Assembly: GCA_000383295.1 (NCBI GenBank)
Contig: KB911067.1
Location: forward strand, 372,001-436,000
Direction: 5' to 3'
DNA length: 64,000 nucleotides
DNA from: Faecalispora sporosphaeroides DSM 1294
Lineage (GTDB): Bacteria > Bacillota > Clostridia > Oscillospirales > Acutalibacteraceae
A model generated the notes under the pieces. The model was not told the origin of the DNA. It was given only the letters and a program-made list of their open reading frames with translations, and made no database searches. Positions within the stretch are counted from its first letter, which is position 1, and the number at the start of each line of letters is the position of its first letter. Below, piece after piece: positions 61,100 to 64,000 of this stretch. The position numbers and the translations under genes are program-made.

Positions 61100-61851
61100 C
61101 CCATCACTTCCTCATCGTAAAAAACGCGGTTCAGGTACAGCCCGCAGGGCGGAGCCGTTGGCCCCGCTATGTGGCGGTTGCGCTGCTCCAGAATCCGCGG
61201 AATCCGCTCCGGCTCAAATTTTCCCTGGGCCACGCGCAGCAGCGTGCCCGCCATAATGCGCACCATGTGGTACAAAAAGCCGTTCGCCGCCACGGTAAAG
61301 CGCACCATGTTCCCCTCGCGGCTCACCTCGGCCTTGGTAACGGTGCGAACCATATTGCCGGCGTCGCGCGCGTCGATCGTGCAGAACGAGGTAAAATCGT
61401 GCGTGCCAATATAATGCGCGGCCGCGCGGTTGAGCTTCTCCAAATCCATGGGGTACCAGTAGTGCAGGGCGTAACCATACAAAAACGGGTCGCGTACCGG
61501 GGCATTCCAGATCTGGTAGACATATTCCTTGCCCCGGCAGGAATAGCGGGCGTGAAAATCCATCGGCACCTCCCGGCAGGAAAGCACCGCCACATCCGGC
61601 GGCAGAAAATGATTCATCGCGGGCGTAAGCCGCTCGCACGGAATGTCGCGTTCGATCTTCGCGCTGATGCAGAACTGCCGGGCATGCACGCCCGTATCGG
61701 TTCGGCTGCAGGCCTTTATGTCCGGCACACAGCCCACCACCTGGAGCATCGCCTGCTGAAAGACCTCCTGCACCGAAACGGCGTTGTTCTGCACCTGCCA
61801 CCCGTGGTAGGCAGACCCGTCGTAGCTGATGTTAAAAAGAATGTTCCGCAT
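61096..61851 (-). CDS. truA: tRNA pseudouridine(38-40) synthase TruA
   Basis: 251 residues. It converts uridines 38-40 of the anticodon arm. The catalytic Asp52 lies in CSRTDTGVHARQF; the family segments GWQVQ and FLYHMVRIMAGTLL are present. ATG 61851 has GGAGGGAG upstream. The order ecfA1-ecfA2-ecfT-truA is a common Firmicutes arrangement. Assignment secure. Confidence 0.96.
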   Translation of the reverse strand: MRNILFNISYDGSAYHGWQVQNNAVSVQEVFQQAMLQVVGCVPDIKACSRTDTGVHARQFCISAKIERDIPCERLTPAMNHFLPPDVAVLSCREVPMDFHARYSCRGKEYVYQIWNAPVRDPFLYGYALHYWYPMDLEKLNRAAAHYIGTHDFTSFCTIDARDAGNMVRTVTKAEVSREGNMVRFTVAANGFLYHMVRIMAGTLLRVAQGKFEPERIPRILEQRNRHIAGPTAPPCGLYLNRVFYDEEVMG

Positions 61852-61865
61852 ACCGCTCCCTCCCG

Positions 61866-62678
61866 TTAAAACAGGCTGGGCAGCAGCGCAACGCACAGTG
61901 CCACACCGACGCACGCAGCGGAAGAAATCGCAACCGCCCATCCGTCCAGAGCCGTCATATGCAGGCTCTTCATTTTCGTGCGGCCCTCGCCGCCGCGGTA
62001 GCAGCGGCACTCCATCGCCATCGCCAGCTCATAAGCCCGGCGGAACGACGACACAAACAGCGGAATCAGAATCGGGATCAGCGCCTTGGCCCGCTGAATG
62101 GCCCCGCCGCTCTCCATATCGGCCCCGCGCGCCTTCTGCGCGCTCATAATTTTATCGGTTTCCTCCAGCAGCGTCGGCACAAAGCGAAGCGCGATCGTCA
62201 TCATCATCGCAATCTCGTGCACCTTCACGTGAAAGACCTTCAGCGGCTTCATAATGCGCTCGAGCGCGTCGGTCAAATCGGTCGGGGACGTGGTGAACGT
62301 CAGCACCGAGCTGAACAGAATCAAACTGATAATGCGCACCGCGATAAATATGCAGTTGATCACACCGCCGGTACGAATGGTTAAAAAGCCCCACTGCACC
62401 AGAATATCGCCGCTGCCATAAAAGAGGTTCAGCACCGACGTAAGCGCCACCACAATGATGACGGCCTTGAGGCTTTTGAGATACTGGCGCACCGAAATGC
62501 CCGAAAGCAGCATAGCGCACAGCACCATTCCCACCATCAGCAGCATGGCGGGCAGATTATTCGCAATAAAAATGAAAATGATAAAGACAAAGGTCAGTAC
62601 GATTTTGACGCGGGCATCCATGCGGTGAACAAGGGATTTCCCCGGAAAATACTGGCCGAGCGTAATGTCCCGGATCAT
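61866..62678 (-). CDS. ecfT: energy-coupling factor transporter transmembrane protein EcfT
   Basis: 270 residues. Five or so membrane spans and the two coupling-helix Ala-Arg-Gly-type motifs, here AQKARGADMESGGAIQRAKA, which bind the two ATPases. Begins MIRDITLGQYFPGKSLVHRM. Scaffold of the shared vitamin/metal uptake module that pairs with various S components. It overlaps ecfA2 by 4 nt and is followed 14 nt later by truA. Confidence 0.95.
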   Translation of the reverse strand: MIRDITLGQYFPGKSLVHRMDARVKIVLTFVFIIFIFIANNLPAMLLMVGMVLCAMLLSGISVRQYLKSLKAVIIVVALTSVLNLFYGSGDILVQWGFLTIRTGGVINCIFIAVRIISLILFSSVLTFTTSPTDLTDALERIMKPLKVFHVKVHEIAMMMTIALRFVPTLLEETDKIMSAQKARGADMESGGAIQRAKALIPILIPLFVSSFRRAYELAMAMECRCYRGGEGRTKMKSLHMTALDGWAVAISSAACVGVALCVALLPSLF

Positions 62679-63541
62679 CGCACGCACCCCCTTTTCCGCA
62701 GCAGCGGCAGCAAGTCGCGCAGCGCCTCGTCCACCGTGAGTGCGCCCTCGCTCACAGGGTAGCCCTTGGCGCGCAGCAGACTCATGATTTTTGTGATCTG
62801 CGGCACGCGCAGGCCCATGTGTTCAAGCTCGCTGCGGCGCGAAAACACCTGCTGCACGGTGTCGAGCATCGCGGCCTTTCCGCGATTCATCACCAGCGCG
62901 CGGTCCGCCACGCGGGCAATGTCCTCCATGCTGTGCGATACCAAAAGCACCGTGTTGCCGCGCTTTTGGTGATAGCTGCGGATCTGGTCGAGCAGTTGGT
63001 CTCGTCCCTGCGGATCCAGCCCCGCGGCGGGCTCATCCAGAATCAGCACCTCGGGGTCCATGGCGACCACACCGGCAATCGCCGCGCGGCGCTTCTCGCC
63101 GCCCGAAAGCTCAAACGGCGATTTTTCCAGCAGCTCCGGTCTCAGGCCGACGAACTCCGCCGCGCCGAGCGCGCGCTCCTTGATCTCTTCCTCCGAAAGC
63201 CCCATGTTGCGCGGGCCAAAGCAAATGTCGCGAAACACGGTTTCTTCAAACAGCTGGTATTCGGGGTACTGGAACACCAGCCCCACCTGAAAACGCACCG
63301 CGCGGATTTTCTTGGGCTCTGCCCAGATGTCGTTCCCGTTTAACAACACCTGTCCCGAGGTCGGCCGCATCAGACCGTTGAGCTGCTGAATCAGCGTGGA
63401 TTTTCCCGAGCCGGTGTGGCCGATCACGCCCAAAAATTCGCCCCGACGGATCGAAATGCTCACGTTGTCCACCGCAACCTGCTCCAGTGGGGTGCCCACA
63501 CCGTACCGGTATGTTAACTCTTTTGTCTCCAATATGACCAT
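62675..63541 (-). CDS. ecfA2: energy-coupling factor ATPase EcfA2
   Basis: 288 residues. Walker A GHTGSGKST, Q-loop LVFQYPEYQLFEETV, signature LSGGEKRRAAIAGV and Walker B VLILDEPAAGLDPQG. The text QYPEYQLFEETV is typical of the A2/A-prime subunit. The C-terminal extension (about 240-288) is the dimerisation part. ATG 63541 has GGAGGAAC upstream. It works as a heterodimer with EcfA1 encoded just before it. Confidence 0.94.
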   Translation of the reverse strand: MVILETKELTYRYGVGTPLEQVAVDNVSISIRRGEFLGVIGHTGSGKSTLIQQLNGLMRPTSGQVLLNGNDIWAEPKKIRAVRFQVGLVFQYPEYQLFEETVFRDICFGPRNMGLSEEEIKERALGAAEFVGLRPELLEKSPFELSGGEKRRAAIAGVVAMDPEVLILDEPAAGLDPQGRDQLLDQIRSYHQKRGNTVLLVSHSMEDIARVADRALVMNRGKAAMLDTVQQVFSRRSELEHMGLRVPQITKIMSLLRAKGYPVSEGALTVDEALRDLLPLLRKRGCVR

Positions 63542-63606
63542 GAAATATTGTTCCTCCGTTTCGCGGATCAACGAATCTTCTGCATCACTCTGCGGGTGCA
63601 GAAAGT

Positions 63607-64000
63607 TTATTCGTTCAGCAGCAGCTCCAGAGCGGCCACACATTCCTCTTCGTTCAAAACGCCCTCGGGCACGGTACAGCCGGCCTTGCCCAGCCGGTAC
63701 AGCAATTCCGTGGCCTGCGGTACATCCAGGCTGTGCTGCCGCAGCAGCTCCACATGAGAGAACACCTCGCGGGGCGCGCCCTCCAGCAGAATTTCGCCGC
63801 TGTCCATCACGATCACCCGGTCGGCCTGAACGGCCTCGTCCATATAGTGGGTAATAAGCACTACCGTGATGCCGTGTTCGCGGTTTAACCGGCGGATGGT
63901 CTCCATGACCTCCGTGCGGCCGCGGGGGTCGAGCATGGCGGTCGGCTCATCGAGCACGATGCAGTCCGGCTCCATGGCGATGATGCCCGCGATGGCGACG
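63607..64000 (-). CDS. ecfA1: energy-coupling factor ATPase EcfA1, N-terminal part outside window
   Basis: About 130 C-terminal residues are visible: [20 protein letters not shown] (Walker B), AMLDPRGR (D-loop), [11 protein letters not shown] (H-loop) and the C-terminal extension. Walker A and the signature lie beyond base 64000. The gene precedes ecfA2 by 65 nt on the minus strand, the expected partner position. Confidence 0.92.
   Translation of the reverse strand, partial: VAIAGIIAMEPDCIVLDEPTAMLDPRGRTEVMETIRRLNREHGITVVLITHYMDEAVQADRVIVMDSGEILLEGAPREVFSHVELLRQHSLDVPQATELLYRLGKAGCTVPEGVLNEEECVAALELLLNE

Overview
The window reads as chromosomal DNA from a strictly anaerobic, low-to-mid GC Gram-positive of the class Clostridia, probably Oscillospirales. 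The reasons are pyruvate:ferredoxin oxidoreductase, a flavodiiron protein, Rrf2 and PadR regulators, an ECF transporter module, Firmicutes-type Shine-Dalgarno sites and promoters, frequent TTG/GTG starts, and a bile-salt-hydrolase-type amidase plus a sialidase that fit a gut habitat. The species is not determinable from sequence reading alone.

Layout. 1-8.6 kb: nifJ (cut by the left edge), a CorC/HlyC-type membrane protein, a PadR/membrane-protein pair, a 1-kb non-coding stretch rich in hairpins, an Ig-like secreted protein and a small lipoprotein. 8.8-13.6 kb: leftward housekeeping run (acidic protein, flavodoxin-like protein, mnmA, CpXC protein, asnB). 13.7-17.3 kb: a patchy, partly AT-rich segment around tRNA-Arg(CCT) with an XRE/ImmA pair, a sigma-like HTH pair, a broken M23 peptidase and a self-controlled MerR gene; it looks like remains of acquired DNA. 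17.6-25.7 kb: HxlR regulator, aldehyde dehydrogenase and a ribose-type sugar ABC transporter, divergent from a large secreted mutarotase-fold protein across a symmetric double promoter. 26.0-29.7 kb: Rrf2 regulator, an acyl-CoA dehydrogenase-ETF alpha-rubredoxin fusion and a flavodiiron protein, a likely oxygen-response unit. 30.2-33.1 kb: flotillin and NfeD-like protein, divergent from an XRE regulator with matching operators. 33.4-38.6 kb: CPBP protease, tadA, Ntn amidase, HXXEE protein with TetR, sialidase. 38.7-49.1 kb: ilvD, lysS with a small membrane protein, greA, then the ftsE-ftsX-murein hydrolase-S41 cell-division block and a CdaR/PucR-type regulator. 49.3-54.7 kb: a diaminopropionate ammonia-lyase remnant, a formate/nitrite-type channel, a complete polar amino-acid ABC transporter and a GNAT. 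55-64 kb: small XRE gene, four tRNAs, ClpE-like ATPase, pgsA, CvpA, DUF5711-like protein, truA and ecfT-ecfA2-ecfA1 (cut by the right edge).

The strongest biological leads are the Rrf2/fusion-flavoenzyme/flavodiiron cluster (acyl-CoA-linked electrons to rubredoxin and then to oxygen), the 25-bp perfect inverted repeat that holds both -35 boxes of the divergent sugar-uptake genes, the flotillin operon with two identical-type operators, and an S41 peptidase beside FtsEX that seems to have lost its catalytic Ser and Lys. No CRISPR array, intact insertion sequence, rRNA or complete prophage was seen.
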